Source of the DNA: Opisthorchis felineus
Lineage: Eukaryota; Platyhelminthes; Trematoda; Opisthorchiida; Opisthorchiidae
Reading direction: 5' to 3'
DNA: 64,000 bases
Assembly: GCA_004794785.1 (NCBI GenBank)
Contig: SJOL01003030.1
Location: forward strand, 87,198-151,197
Numbering within the stretch: position 1 is the stretch's first letter; each line of letters begins with the position of its first letter. Positions 42,951 through 55,259 of this stretch are shown in pieces. The translations under genes and the position numbers were made by a program. A model generated the notes under the pieces. That model was not told the origin of the DNA and did no database searches. It saw nothing but the letters and a program-made list of their open reading frames with translations.

Positions 42951-42975
42951 TTCATCATCATCATCATCATCGACA
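42951..42975. repeat. (TCA)n microsatellite, LINE tail
   Basis: About seven TCA units on plus, i.e. (TGA)n on minus, directly after the conserved LINE terminus (GACAGCATGAC). A second, shorter run at 41930-41943 has the same neighbour, so the trinucleotide is the LINE's own 3' tail. Confidence 0.85.
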
Positions 42976-43307
42976 GCATGACATCAGTGTTCAACACCGA
43001 TGCTTCACTGCCGTACAACCATGATTTATTTGAAAGCCTTATTGTGAAGGAAAGAATAAAGGTGGACGGGGAATGGACTTAGTGCTAGCTTACAACAATC
43101 ATTCCGAGGTGCCTACACCTCCAGACACTCATTCAGGCAATCTGGATAGAAACTGACAACAAGATCGCCAATGACGTTGGTTGGCAGCCATATCTTGCAG
43201 CGTCCCCAACCAGGCGCAGTGAGGATCACACGGTCCCCAACCTGGGAGGCGAGTAGCACCGAGTAGCCCTTGACAGACAAATCGACGTCACTTCGGCACC
43301 ATAGGTA

Positions 43308-44075
43308 TCACCATAGGAGGTTGGCAAATGCTGCCCTAGCCTTCCCGATTCGAGAAGTAATCTCATCACCAGCCAGTCCAGTGGAGCTTATACAACTAAC
43401 CAGGTGAACAAATTTATCTACTACGTCGATTGGCTCGCCTGCAAGCATGAGGTTTGGGTTTGATCCAACCCAATCTAGTAGCAACACTCTACACTTCGCA
43501 GGTGTGAAGTGCATGCCAAACCGTGCAGCAGAGTTATTTAAGTTACTTGACATCGTCTGCATTTGGGAGGGATCTGAACCAAAAAGAGCAACATCGTCCG
43601 CATACTCAATGTCCGTGAGCCAACGTCCCGGGAGCATTTCGACTCCCGAGGTTTCAGAGGCAGACAGAGAAATTTCAAGCAGCATATCAATAACAAAGTT
43701 GAAGAGGAAAGGGTAAAGAGGATAGCCTTGTCTTACACCACTGGACGCGGTGAACTCAGGCGACAGCTTCCCGTATACTCGTACGCGCCCACAGGAGTTC
43801 GCACACAGTGCTCTCATAAGGGATAGAAATTTGGAAGGGACACCTTTAATTGCCAGACACTGCCAAAGTTTCTGACGATCGACAGAATCAAAAGTAGCTT
43901 TCAGATCAAGAAAAACGATCAGCGTGGGAAGTTTGAAGTGGTGCTGTTCAAGAATTTGTTTCAAGGTGAAGATATGGTCGATGCATACTTGGCCAGGGCG
44001 AAACTCAGCTTGATTTTCACGAATCTGTCTCTCTCGATAATCGATCAACCTGCGCAAAATAATGCCGAAGAGCAC
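43308..44075 (-). pseudogene. LINE reverse transcriptase, 255-codon open frame
   Basis: Longest open frame in the window. It contains the RT blocks FRPG (motif 2), FLDLKATFDSVDR (motif A), SGVRQGYPLYPFLFNFVID (motif B), YADD (catalytic motif C) and LAGEPIDVVDKFVHL (motif E). Catalytic residues are present, but the frame is cut at the N-terminal side by the SINE insertion and at the C-terminal side by the deletion, so no complete ORF2 is encoded. Confidence 0.93.
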
Positions 44076-44111
44076 TTTAGATGCAACAGATACATGACTG
44101 ATGCCAAAATG

Positions 44112-44234
44112 AGATAATAATAATAATAATAAGATAATCGTTCAGCTGTAGCACCCTTCCGGTGCCTAGCTGCCATGCCACCTGAAGGAAGCAGAGGGCT
44201 GGGATACTGCCAGGTTGCCCAAGCCTAGACAGGG
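44112..44234 (-). mobile_element. tRNA-derived SINE, copy 10, 5'-truncated, inserted in a LINE
   Basis: Carries only the body and 3' end (CGTTCAGCTGTAGCACCC, GAAGGAAGCAGAGGGCTG) with a TAA/ATT-type tail; the tRNA head is absent. Flanked by the 13-bp duplication TGATGCCAAAATG (44099-44111 and 44235-44247). It interrupts the RT reading frame of the minus-strand LINE, so it is younger than that LINE. Confidence 0.95.
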
Positions 44235-46734
44235 TGATGCCAAAATGGTCTTCGCATGACGTTCTCGCGTCATTTTTGAAGACTGGGATGACGGTCGAGG
44301 AGCTCCATTCGGCTGGTATTCTGTTTTCATTCCAAATCTTCTGCAGTAAGGTTGTCAGACTGTTCACCATGACCTCACCATCTTCGTTTAAGACTACGGA
44401 GTGAAGACCATCCGGGCCCGGTGCCTTACCGCGCTTCAGGATCGCTGTCTCATGCTGGATGTCGGTTGCTGATGGTGGGTTGGTGATTACGTCCCATTCA
44501 GGCCCGCTGGGTTCTTCCAGCGGTCGTGTTGAAGGAGACTAGCTGAACTGTTCTTTGAAACGCTCAGCCCACCGCTCAAGATGATGATTAAAGGAGTGAA
44601 TTGCCGTTCCGCCTGTTTCGTACATTGTTTCGCTGACACCTGATGTCTTTTGACCGGTTGATCGAATCAGTTGAAACAGGGCACGGCTGTTGCCTTCAGT
44701 GAAAGTCTTCTCCATTACCTAGGCCTTCGAAATTCACCAGGGTTCTGTCACTTCAAGCTCCTGGTTATCCACTATTTGAGGGATCTCCACGCGCCATCAC
44801 AGTCGCTAGTCACTGGTATGGTCTTTCTGACAGCAATAAGATCTGCTGACCTCGATGATATCCAGTGTTCATTTAGTCGAGTGAGATGGCATGGACAAAC
44901 AGTTCCCAAAGCTCACCTCCATTCAACGTCCAAGCAATCTTCGTCATCCGCATGACTGTGCGTTACCAGTAGCTGCCTAGACAGATCAATCCCACACTCT
45001 TCAGCTACTGAAACTTTTCGGAGTTGATGAACGGAGCTGCTTTCCTTTGGCACCCGTAATGCTGACGTAAAGTGAAGTGCTAACCGGGCATGCACGATGG
45101 CATGATCAGAGTCAAGTAACGTACCCAAGGAGGAACGACAACCCACAACTGAAGCTCTCCATCGGTAACTGATAGCCACCTGGTCTAAATGAGTTCATGA
45201 CTGTCTTGTGGTAGGGTAACTCGATGTGAGCGTTTGTGTTGGAAGTTCGTACTGGCTAGGAACAGACGATGATCTGCACACAACTGAAAAAGCAGCTCCC
45301 CATTATCCGTACGCTCAGCATCTACTCCAAATCTGCTACCTAACTGTGCTTCTTCCGGACTTATTCATCCAACCTGGGCATTCATATCACGCACCAGGAT
45401 TACTATATCCGTCCTTCTTGCTGACTGAAACAGTCGCGACAGATCTTGATAAAACACATCCTTCTCAGTCTCAGAACTGCAGCCTGTTGGAGCGTATGCT
45501 GATACGATGAATAAACACCGTTTACCGCATCGACCTGCATTGGTCTTAATTGAGCCAGACAACCGCAAAGCGCAAAGACGACTGTTTACTGGTATCCAGT
45601 CCAGTAAGGCGCTTCCAGCCTCGGGGCTGAATAGACACCACGAGCCATTGAGTCCGGATCACCGGATACCCGAAGAGTGAAATGTGGAACACCTGAGCAC
45701 GTCCTAAGCGGCTTGAGGTGCACGAACGAAGTGGGGTATTGTATGCGTGTTTCGGAGACACTACATATATCGACAGGTAGGGAAAGCAAGGTTTCAGCAA
45801 GGGATGCCTGTTGCCCAATTTGACACAGAGTACGGACATTAAAGGCTGCAGCGTGGATCAGACCTTTTGAGGTTAGTAAGTGATTATTTTGGTTTATTAT
45901 TCTGGGCGAAGGTTTAGACAGGTAGCAGTGGCTAGAGGGCTGGCAGATAGGTTGAGCGCACTGCATCGTTCGATGGATGGGGAGGGAGTGTGGGAGAAGG
46001 CCGGTAAGCGAAGAGCTGCAAGGGCAAATGACACTTCCCGGTGCCCAGGTCGAGGAAGGGGTTTGGTTGAGACACCCCACCTTGAGCCTTTGACTCAAAC
46101 GTTTGACCCACAAGGCAGTGAAATGTAGGGTTTCGTCTGGGGACCCTGTCCATGGCCTATGGCTGAAAGGTTTGACCCGCGAGGCAGCAGGCAGTAGGGT
46201 TTTCTCGGGGGAACCTGCCGGAATCCGATGACTGACCCACGGGGCTGCTAGGGGCCGGCCCGGTTCAACGGCGCAGGGAGTAAGGCATTGCTGTCTCACT
46301 CCTAGTGAAGCTGCTCATAACAGGCGCCTTTTGAGCAGCACCAGGCCCTTCGGTTTTGAAAGTATTTCGACCGTACTGAATAATGGGCCGGCGGTCACGG
46401 TCAGCCGTTGGGCGATCAGAGTATGCGGTTTTAGGACCGACCTTTTTTAACCCGTCCTTTCTCAGGAGAAGGCAGCATCACTGCATCCATAAATATGGAC
46501 ATAGTGGTCGTCTGGGGAAACATCTTACTGCCTTGACACTCTTATCGTAGAGGACAGCACGACTTTCGCCCAGACCGCCCCGTAGTATGGGTTCTCACAG
46601 CTCTTGGTCTGACTGCTCCCCTTTGGCCTTCCTGACATGGCTGCACGTTGTGGAACGAAGTCCCAGGCAGTGTAGCCCGCGGGATCATTGCATTACTCAA
46701 GGTTTAGGTCTGCAGGTGGCCAGTTGAATTGTTC

Positions 46735-47870
46735 AGCCCAACCATCCACACGGCCATCTTGGAGATAGACAAGCCATTTGATTGTTCCACCCACTTGGGG
46801 CCTATTTGGGCCTGTTGCCCGTATCAGCTACCTCTTCCATCTCCTTAGTTTTCGGGATCCAAAAAGCTTTCCAATCGACGCAGATGCTCTCTTTCAAATG
46901 AAGCTGGATAGATCGTCCAGTAGGGTTGTGATCTCGACCAGGAGGAATACGTGTCCGAGCTTTGAGGAATTTTAGAGTGTGGATCGAGATCCAGGGTTTG
47001 GATCTAGTTGGTTGAACCATTCCATGAGCAGAGCGCCCAACATCTATCAGAGTTGTGAGCAATATCTTCCAGAAAGAGTGAAAAACAGAGGACTTCTTGG
47101 CTAAAATGGAATTCAGTAGGCGGTTCTGGTAGACTTGCTTCGCATCTGGGTCCAAGAGCTTCTTAGAGGCCAGGCGAGAATTTAGCATCTTGCACACCCT
47201 CAAAGAGCACAAGAAGAGCAGCGAACAAGCGCGTGATCCACATCCACATAGGTGTTCCAGAAAGGGCGACAAGCAGCATTTGACCCACACCGCCTATAGT
47301 TAATGGCGATGTGGTCTAATGAGTTGGAGGTTGGCTGGTATGCGGCGGGTATCATGTGGTCAAGCGGCTTCAGTTGTTTCGGAAGTTAGTACCTCGCACA
47401 AACAGTGGTTAGGACACAACTGCAGTAGGCGTTCACTGTTGTCCGTGCATCTCGACTGTGGTCCACGACGACCACCCAATCGAACCTCAGCAGTGCTAAA
47501 TTCACCTACTTGCGCATTCATATCCCCAGCAACCCCATTATCTGAGCTCTTGGTCCGCCGCCACAAGGCACTCAAAGCATCGTAAAGGCTGCTCTTGAGT
47601 CTATCAGACCTGATACACTCTGGAGCTACAGTCTGCTGAGGCTTGAGCTGATACAATGAACAGGTGTATTGCTGTGCATGGTGACGGTGACATATCGCAG
47701 ACAATCGATGCAAGACGAAATCTCCTAAACTGATCACCAAACTCCAGTACTCCTTTAAACGAATCTGTTCGCTTTTAGCCACGAGAAGCCGAATCAATTT
47801 GCTGGTCTGCTCCAGCAGCAAAGGGCTTAGAGATGCATCTATTGCGAAACTTCTCATCTACTTCCATGTG
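46735..47870 (-). mobile_element. Second LINE endonuclease fragment, minus strand
   Basis: Frames give DALSALWRRTKSSDNGVAGD-MNAQVG, EVRLGGRRGP, RLLQLCPNHCL (endonuclease) and SRLASKKLLDPDAKQVYQNR (linker before RT). Similar to, but distinct from, the LINE at 42.95-46.7 kb; no RT follows. Truncated on both sides. Confidence 0.87.
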
Positions 47871-47939
47871 TAATCCCGGATGGTCTTCTATCGACAGTGG
47901 TATCCGCATAAAAACGAGGTAGTTCTTCCACAAGGGGGT

Positions 47940-48119
47940 GGGGGGGCGAGATGACTCAGTGGTTAGAGGGCGGATTTCCTGACCGGAAGGTCCGTGGTTC
48001 GAACCCGACCTTTGCATCTCGACTTCCAGCGTCAAGGCTTGAGCAACCTGGTAGTATCCCAGACCCCGTGCTTCCTTCAGGCAGCATTACCGTTAGGTAC
48101 TACAGCTGAACGGTTTTTC
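47940..48119 (+). mobile_element. tRNA-derived SINE, copy 11
   Basis: Plus copy with GATGACTCAGTGGTTAGAGG (A box), GGTTCGAACCCGACC (B box), CTTGAGCAACCTGGTAG, ACTACAGCTGAACGG. CTTCCACA flanks it on both sides (47925-47932 and 48120-48127), a likely 8-bp target-site duplication. Confidence 0.92.
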
Positions 48120-48127
48120 CTTCCACA

Positions 48128-51100
48128 GGTATGCATTTTGATTCTCTTTAGTCTGTGGAACCGGCGACTCTCAATAGGACATGGGTGCTTGTGGGAGAAC
48201 CATTTGTGGATTGACAGCTTGAGTCACTTTGACATTCAGAGATTGACTGCCACAGAAGCACAATTTCGGTTTGGGTGGACGGTATTTGGTCAAAACAGCG
48301 TAGAGCCCATCGTTCGTATCGCAGCACCTCGTGTGAGACAAGAGCACACAGAACTAGCATTAAGAGGCACCCGAAATGTTAATCACTTTCTCCTGGCAGT
48401 TTGTACTCACAGACGGAGTAATAGTCCGACGCGACCCGGTTAGCGACAAAAAGTTTCTAGATTTGGTGGAGGAGTATTCCTCGACACACATTGTCGACTG
48501 ATGTTAATTAAGTCCGGCCAACAGCGTCCGAGCCCGTCGCTTACACTGCTCACCACCTACTCAAGTGGTAGCGTATGCGAACACAACCGAAATTCAAAAG
48601 CAGATTGGACAAGTTTCTGATCCAAATGACGGATGGATGCTGCTCTTTGTGCGAGTGAACGGCATCCGTCCGGAACCGAAAATGTGGGAGAAATTTACGT
48701 TGATTGAGGGGAAGTGGTAAATCCTTCATAGGACTACCTGTAGTGTACAGTGTCGGCCGTTTTGGTTGGTTTATATGTAAGTATTGGCGACGTACAACCT
48801 TGCTTACTGCTCTTCGGCTCATGAGCTTTCTTTCCGTTTTCCATCCACAAAAATTGTCGTGAACCCTTTCTTTCGGAGAATCACTGTCCCCTGATACTTT
48901 CATAGCGTGCATACTGCACTACCCTCTGCTCACTACCTTGACTGACTGACCGAAATGCTATCACCAGCAAAAACTGGAGCCGGGTTCCAAATGCTCCCCA
49001 TACAGGAAGAGTTTTATTCCATGCAGGTCCTGTCGAGCTGTTTTCCACTCAGCGACCGCACGTTAGTTTACCGTGTCCCCTCATCAGTCTGTGTCCGTGG
49101 GCGAGCCAGCTGCGGGCCAGAGGAGGGCACGCCGTGATTGGACAGAGTGTCTTGCAGTCTCAAGGCCATATGGACCAAATGTCAGGATGGTATAAAGGCC
49201 GGTGAGAAGCTACAAGTACTCATTCCTTGCTTGTTCCTAGTGCGGTCCAGGTCTCTGCGTAGTCTTCGGTATATTGATAATTGTGAGCATATTCACCCAA
49301 TCCACTTTTGTTCAGGTGGGCCTACTTTGACCGCCGATCCTTCATGCGTGTGTTTCACCGTAACTGTTAGTTAACTAGTTTTAAAATGCAACGTTCTCAC
49401 TATCTGCGAAGGTCTGACTGGCATTTTACGCTGGCAATCACCATATGAATGACCAACCGGAACGCGTGATTTTTGGTTTATTGAGGTGATTTAAGTCGTC
49501 CATGAAAATCTATGACTATGTCCGGAAAACTATGGAATTGACGTGACCGGTGATGATGTTCGGGTCCTGCTCCATGAACTGCGACACTTTCACCATCCTG
49601 TTTGAGATCAGCAGCGTATCCGAGATGCTTTGTGCACATTCGGACCCATGGCTGTACGTGTTTTTGGTGATGGATGTTTGGATGTTTCGTCGTGGACTTC
49701 CGTACGCCTGTGCGGTTTGTTTGCGAGGTACGGAGATGTTGTTCAAGCAGACTCAACATATCAGTGTTACAGAGGTGGTTGCCACTTGTGGCAGGTGGTA
49801 ATCACCGAGTGCAATGGTGTTGGCCGTATACGGCAAAAGACACTACGTAGTGTCTTTTACCCCTTTATCCGCACTGAGTCATAAGAATGTTATGATATAG
49901 CCGTTGAACGTTTTGTCCGAACGATGTCGCCCGTGGATATTGCTGGAACGATCGTGGCTGATAAGAATAAGTCATAGTTAAGTAGCCTGAAGGCAGCGAT
50001 ACACAATGCCGTTGTCATTTTTGTTTCTTTCATGAGTTACAAAGTTTCGGAGCCAGGATTAATGAGCTTATGGAAGTGACTCCAGCGGACAAAGTTTTTT
50101 TGCCCGGTCCAAGTGAATGATGCGCTATAGGGAGGTGAGTGAGTTTGAAGTCTGTCCTACCGCAATCAGGAATACTGGTCCTACCTAGCCGAGCATTGGT
50201 TGTCCAACCTGAGTACCTCGACGAATCATGCTCGGAAGCATATTGCAATCGGAAGGTGTGAAGTTAACATCTCATTCGGAGTGTTAGGACCCGCCTGACG
50301 CCGTACGCCCAGGAACGGGTTAGCCGCGCGGTATACTCTCAGGGGGTCACAGGCGCTTCCATGCTGGAAATGCGGAGAGGTGGGTAAGTTATGTCCTTAA
50401 ATTACTTTCATAGTTGTTGACTGTCGTGTGTCCTTGGGTCTGTGGGTGGGGTAGGGGTTTTTCCCAACATGAAATCCATCCGCCAAACGTGGTGCGACAG
50501 TGGAAACCAGTACGCGTCTTTCACGCAGGCTGGGCTAACGGGGCTCTGGTCATTTTAATTTTGCTGGCAATTTCCAGTTCTTTTCCATTTTTTATATGGG
50601 ACTTTGGAAACCAGATTCTACGCACCTGTAATTTCGTTGCAGTCTGTCATAATAAAAATATATTTCCGAACATATGGCTTCATATTTCCTGACAACGCAA
50701 GTGTCAAGGCAAACAAGGCGTTCAGGCCTTGCGCTGAAGACAAGCTTGCGTGGGTGACAAAAGTGTGGCGTAATTTTCCAGTTTCGTACATACATGTACA
50801 TTGATGGAGCGATTTAGTGCTTCCAGGCCAGAAGAGGGTCACCTCTAGCACTCATTAACGCAGCATATGTTTGGATATTTTGCACTTATCCCCGCGAACA
50901 TTATTCGCAGTGTATGCATGAGCGCTGTAGCCTACATAATAATGAGGCACTGACTACGCTTATCTTGTGCTTCACTTCAAGCCTGCTATCCGTCAACAGC
51001 AAGTTGGTTACACACTCATCGCAATTAAAAGTCGACCAAGCCGGGCTGTGATCAATGAAGTGCCGGAGATTATGAGACAGCGGCACTCTGTAGACTTGTG

Positions 51101-53589
51101 CTATCAACATTATACATTTCGCGGGTCCTCCAGAAGTTACGCTCAATTAGTAGGCCTTCATGTTGTGGTCGGCACTATATAGAACACTGGCCCCGAGTAA
51201 GGAAGGTATAACATCACCGGTAGTGACACATAAATAAATGAAAATAGCGGGCGCTTTTTATTAAATTTGTCAACAATCGCTTTTCATTCTTCGGCGTAAT
51301 CAAATGAATGGTAATTCTCCTTTTATTCCCATACGGAACTTTGCGGTAAAGGGTTGACCCATCTTACTGTGTAGGCACAAAGAATAGGCGAGCTTCTGCA
51401 GCATAACAGCAGATATTGCCGTTGATCCGTTTGTTGCGAAGGCTGCACTGTTAGTTCAGTTGTTATAAGCCAGAGTCAGATCGGTCACTGATAAAGCAGA
51501 ACACGAAATGAAACGGTTTCCCGTATCTAATGAACAGAAATTGCATGTTGGAAGACGCTTCAGGTTTCAGATCTAGTTACAAGTATTCAATTCGTGTCTA
51601 TCATCCATACCATTTATCGATGCGGACTGAAGACAGCTAAAACAGCGGCAATGACCGTTATCTTTGTGTTACTCACATGATCCACCTATTATCGACATTA
51701 CATAAAAAGTGATAATATTTACGACCAAGATGGACGACGATATTTATCAAAAGCAGACCATGTTAAACTGTTGCCAATAGGATATTCTCTGGAAATTGGT
51801 TCACAATGTAAAGTTTTATTACATATTACCCACAGAGTATTCTCTGCTGCGTTCAAGAGAGTCAATCATAAACCTCCATTCAGCTAGGCTCCCATTTTTG
51901 GATGTTACCCCCATTGAGATTTCAGCCATTCAGAGTGGGGGGGGGCGCCGCAAGACACGTGATCACGTGCTTGGTCAGAATGATGTTTGACACCACCTAG
52001 AGTTCCCGCGACACTAGAGTGGCCTTGTGAAAACTTCTGCCGTCACCGTTCAGATACACCTGTATAACTCCTTAGGCTCACAAAAGACCGTTTCACACCG
52101 ATGCACCTTTTGTGACAGTTGCTTGACTTTGATCTCACGAATTTCGTGGTCATGTTTAGGAGTTGTTGAAAATATATCAGGACGTTTCGAGTGGTGGTCT
52201 TCCTTAAATCTGGTAGCTAGTGGCTACTGACCAGCCCCCTCTTAATTTTTTCGGAGACAATGCCGGTATTCCGGCCAATAAACTAGACAGCCTAGCGGTC
52301 TCTATATACACCCTGCCAGAGCCCAGCAACTGGTACTCCAGAGGCCTTGTAATGCTAGTTCCGCAATCTGTGAAATCACACCAAATGCTGAGGTATGAGC
52401 TCTAAACATTTATAATGAAATACCCCCTCCCAGTCTGAACATACCCCGCAACCTACGTAGCTCAAGGGCTAAAGTTGTGTGGTAACTTGCTGATAGAGCG
52501 CCAACCACCTAGCTCACCTTTCCCGATGTTTCATTATGATTCTCCGGAATTAGATAGGACTGCCGTACTTGACTATGTTAATGACATTTAAATGCCTGTC
52601 TTTTGCAACCCAATGGTGGCCTGGATCAGATGTTCGCTCTCAGCAAACCACTCTGTGGGCTGCAAGTTAGCGAAATTCTCCCGAGCCATGAACCCCGCAT
52701 ACGGGTTCGCGTAACACCGAAGACGTATGTTCCTAGGGCAGACAGGAAATGGTTTGAGAATGAACACCTGCGGGTGGATGGAAGAACTACAAAGATTACG
52801 TACGGACGCCAATAAGGGGTTTTTGCACGAGTTGTACCTCCTAGATACATCATCCTATAAAACGAGCACAACTTGAAGGAACCCATCACCTTGACTTGAG
52901 GTGTGTACAAGAACGTTACCTCTTGGATACATCACAGCGTACCTTTCATGTCTATGGTAAAGCCGAACAGGCAGAAACATTCACCCAATATGGAAACTAC
53001 TCATTAAACAGCAAATACAAATTAACTGGACATGAAAGCAACAATCAGCCAGTGGTGACGCCTAACTATAATGTTCGACCTCATGCCTCGTTGCAAGTCA
53101 CATGACATGCAGTGTAGATTTGTGCGCCGAGGTTTGCAAAGCTCGATACTATTGCAGCTTCTAGGGATTCGGGACGCGTCCTACAGAGAGTTAGAAAAAG
53201 TGTCGATAGAAATCTAGGTAGCCGTTGTGTTAGTGTAGCTGCAGATGGTGTTTTTTGACGCAGGAGGTGGCTGATTAGGGACGATAAGGATTTGTTACGT
53301 TAGCATTGCACAACAATTTTCTGATAGCCCTCAAACCGTAGGCTCCAGTCCTAAATGAAGCACTTTAAGTGAAAATGGGCGAAGGTTTTGACAATAGATA
53401 CTCTTTCAACGGCCCTATGACACTCCGAAAGTGTCCGAATTACCTAATTAAACTGCCTTGGGTAACCGGAGGGTAGTTTGCAACGCTCGCACGCAAAGCT
53501 GTTGCCATGCTTGTCTAAGTTGGTGATGCGCCACACTAAGTCCGTTTCATCAACCAAACATAACACGTCCCTCTCTCATGCTCACGGGA
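48128..53589. other. Intergenic stretch: nothing recognised
   Basis: Short frames on both strands, none with homology or linked splice signals. A nine-G run lies at about 51938-51946. No copy of the SINE, LINE or hammerhead families was seen. Confidence 0.6.
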
Positions 53590-55250
53590 GTGGTCACACA
53601 AATGAAATATAATAACCTTACTACCCTTGGATACGAGCAAGCGCCTGTTGACCTCTGTCGCCATGCGCCACTTGTTGCTCGGAAGTGGCAGCAGCAACTC
53701 GGGGGCTGGTAACCCGCAAACTAACCTTCTATTGCCCTCTTACACTACTAATCTTCAGCTCACTTAGCAACTTTCAGTTAAACTAATCATCGTCTATTTC
53801 CTTGTCCTTGTCCTTGTCCATTCCATCCCTCTTTATTTGTCTGCTGTCACTTATCTCACTAATAACTCCTCTGAAAAACGGAGTCCTGATGGGACGCTAA
53901 CAGGGCTAAAGACTTTACCCGCCTCCTGTCTAACTCACTCTGTAATTTCCTTTGCCAGCTGTGCCGACGGAAAGCCTCCCTAATTGTTGTCGCGTCAACT
54001 AACTTTCCAGCTCCTAGACATCTACGCAGGCGCTCATTCATCCTGGCCTTACGCCTGTTGGTTGACTGAAACAGAGGAGAAACGCGACACTTCTTTAAGT
54101 GCCAATATTGGTCTCTAAAACCGGTATCTGGGTGAGCCTTATAGTTGTCAAGCGGAATCAGACATTTGGTGGCTTGTTCCATAGGTCCTGTATCACATAA
54201 TCATTATACTGATATGCCTGACCAGTTCTTGGTTGCCTTCAGGTTGGTTTCTATCTATGAATACCTTGCCGTATGATATCTCCTCAAATGCACCAGGCTC
54301 TACCAATTTCATCCCATCCCCTACTCTTCCTAATCTTCAATCTTCATACTCTGTCATACCCTGATGGCAATTTCTCCCTTCACAATTCCGAATGTCCTCT
54401 CTGACCCCCGCGGATCCTTGGTTGCAATTACGGACAAATTGCTTATCCGGGCTCAACTGCACCTGGGGAGAGTTTTTACTAATCCACTGGACTATTCCCT
54501 CGGATTTAACCATCTCGGCACTCCATTGCACTTTCGATTTGTCCTGCTCACAAATACAATGATTTTCTCTACAGCCTACGTTCGGTCCTCTTTGTTAGAA
54601 CTAACTCCGCCGCCAAAGAACCTTTACACCTGCCCCCCTCCAACAGCAATACCAGCGAGTCTATTCATTTTTAGTGTGCACAATGAGCCTGGGGCGCAAG
54701 CTACCATTTATTCCTCCAACTGAGCACCCACACCTGCGCTTATCGTAAACCTGGCCATTAACTCAACTGTTCAAGGCCATCCAGTCTCAGCAACGGTTCT
54801 CAGTTTTAGTTCAAAATGGCACACCCGATCACACTGATACTCGCACCTCTCCAGTGGCCTTGTCCTAGTTCCCAGGTTTACGCAATTTACCATTTTTTAT
54901 CACACAACAGACAGAACCCTCTAGTTTTACCCTACTACGCTTTGGAGTTGCCCTCCAACGTTGAATTATAACGATCCTGTCTTGCCTAATTTGGGTGTGT
55001 TCTCTACAAGCTGGGAAATTCGATTACCTGTATTTCACTGTCCTTAACGACAAAGTCGTAAAGGTCGTGCCAATTTTGACATGGCCTCGTTTGTGTTGGA
55101 TAATGCCCGTATTTTGTATGACCATCCGGCTTCCATGCATTGCTGAGCACCCGCAAGTAGCTTCAGTCGTGCCAGTATTTTGGCTGTACCAATACAAGCA
55201 AGCCTAACAGTACGCTACCCACCGGCTGAGAATAAACATTATTATTATTG
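53590..55250 (+). mobile_element. Possible (ATT)n-tailed retroelement, uncharacterised
   Basis: The right end AATAAACATTATTATTATTGG (55228-55248) looks like a non-LTR 3' tail. Upstream, the strand is C/T-rich with a short CCTTGT triple repeat (53800-53820). The minus-strand 107-codon frame (53859-54182, KARMNERLRRCL) has no recognised family. No RT motif was found; left boundary is a guess. Confidence 0.35.
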
Positions 55251-55259
55251 GTAGTCTTA

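Larger units (their letters stand above)
42951..46700 (-). mobile_element. Near-complete LINE (EN-RT), minus strand, with internal deletion and SINE insertion
   Basis: From 5' (46.7 kb): untranslated region shared with 23.5 kb; endonuclease start FNVRTLCQIGQQASLAETLL and DICSVSETRIQ (about 45830); SAYAPTGCSSETEKDVFYQD and DMNAQVG (about 45370-45480); SDHAIVHARLALHF (about 45100); RT from STVIPVFK (44300) through NQAEFRPGQVCIDHIFTLKQ, ASSGVRQGYPLYPFLFNFVI and IEYADDVALFGSDPSQM (43450-44075). RT then jumps to the 3' end (43310-43020) and a (TGA)n tail at 42951-42975. About 600 bp present in the plus copy is missing. A SINE splits the RT. Confidence 0.93.

Noticed and set aside
41935..42975. CRISPR-like direct repeats (recurring TCATCATCATC and GACAGCATGAC)
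   Set aside because: Only two occurrences, explained as LINE 3' termini in a eukaryotic genome.
53859..54182. Basic 107-codon minus frame as a gene
   Set aside because: No upstream start context, splice partner or recognised domain; lies in a suspected retroelement on the opposite strand.
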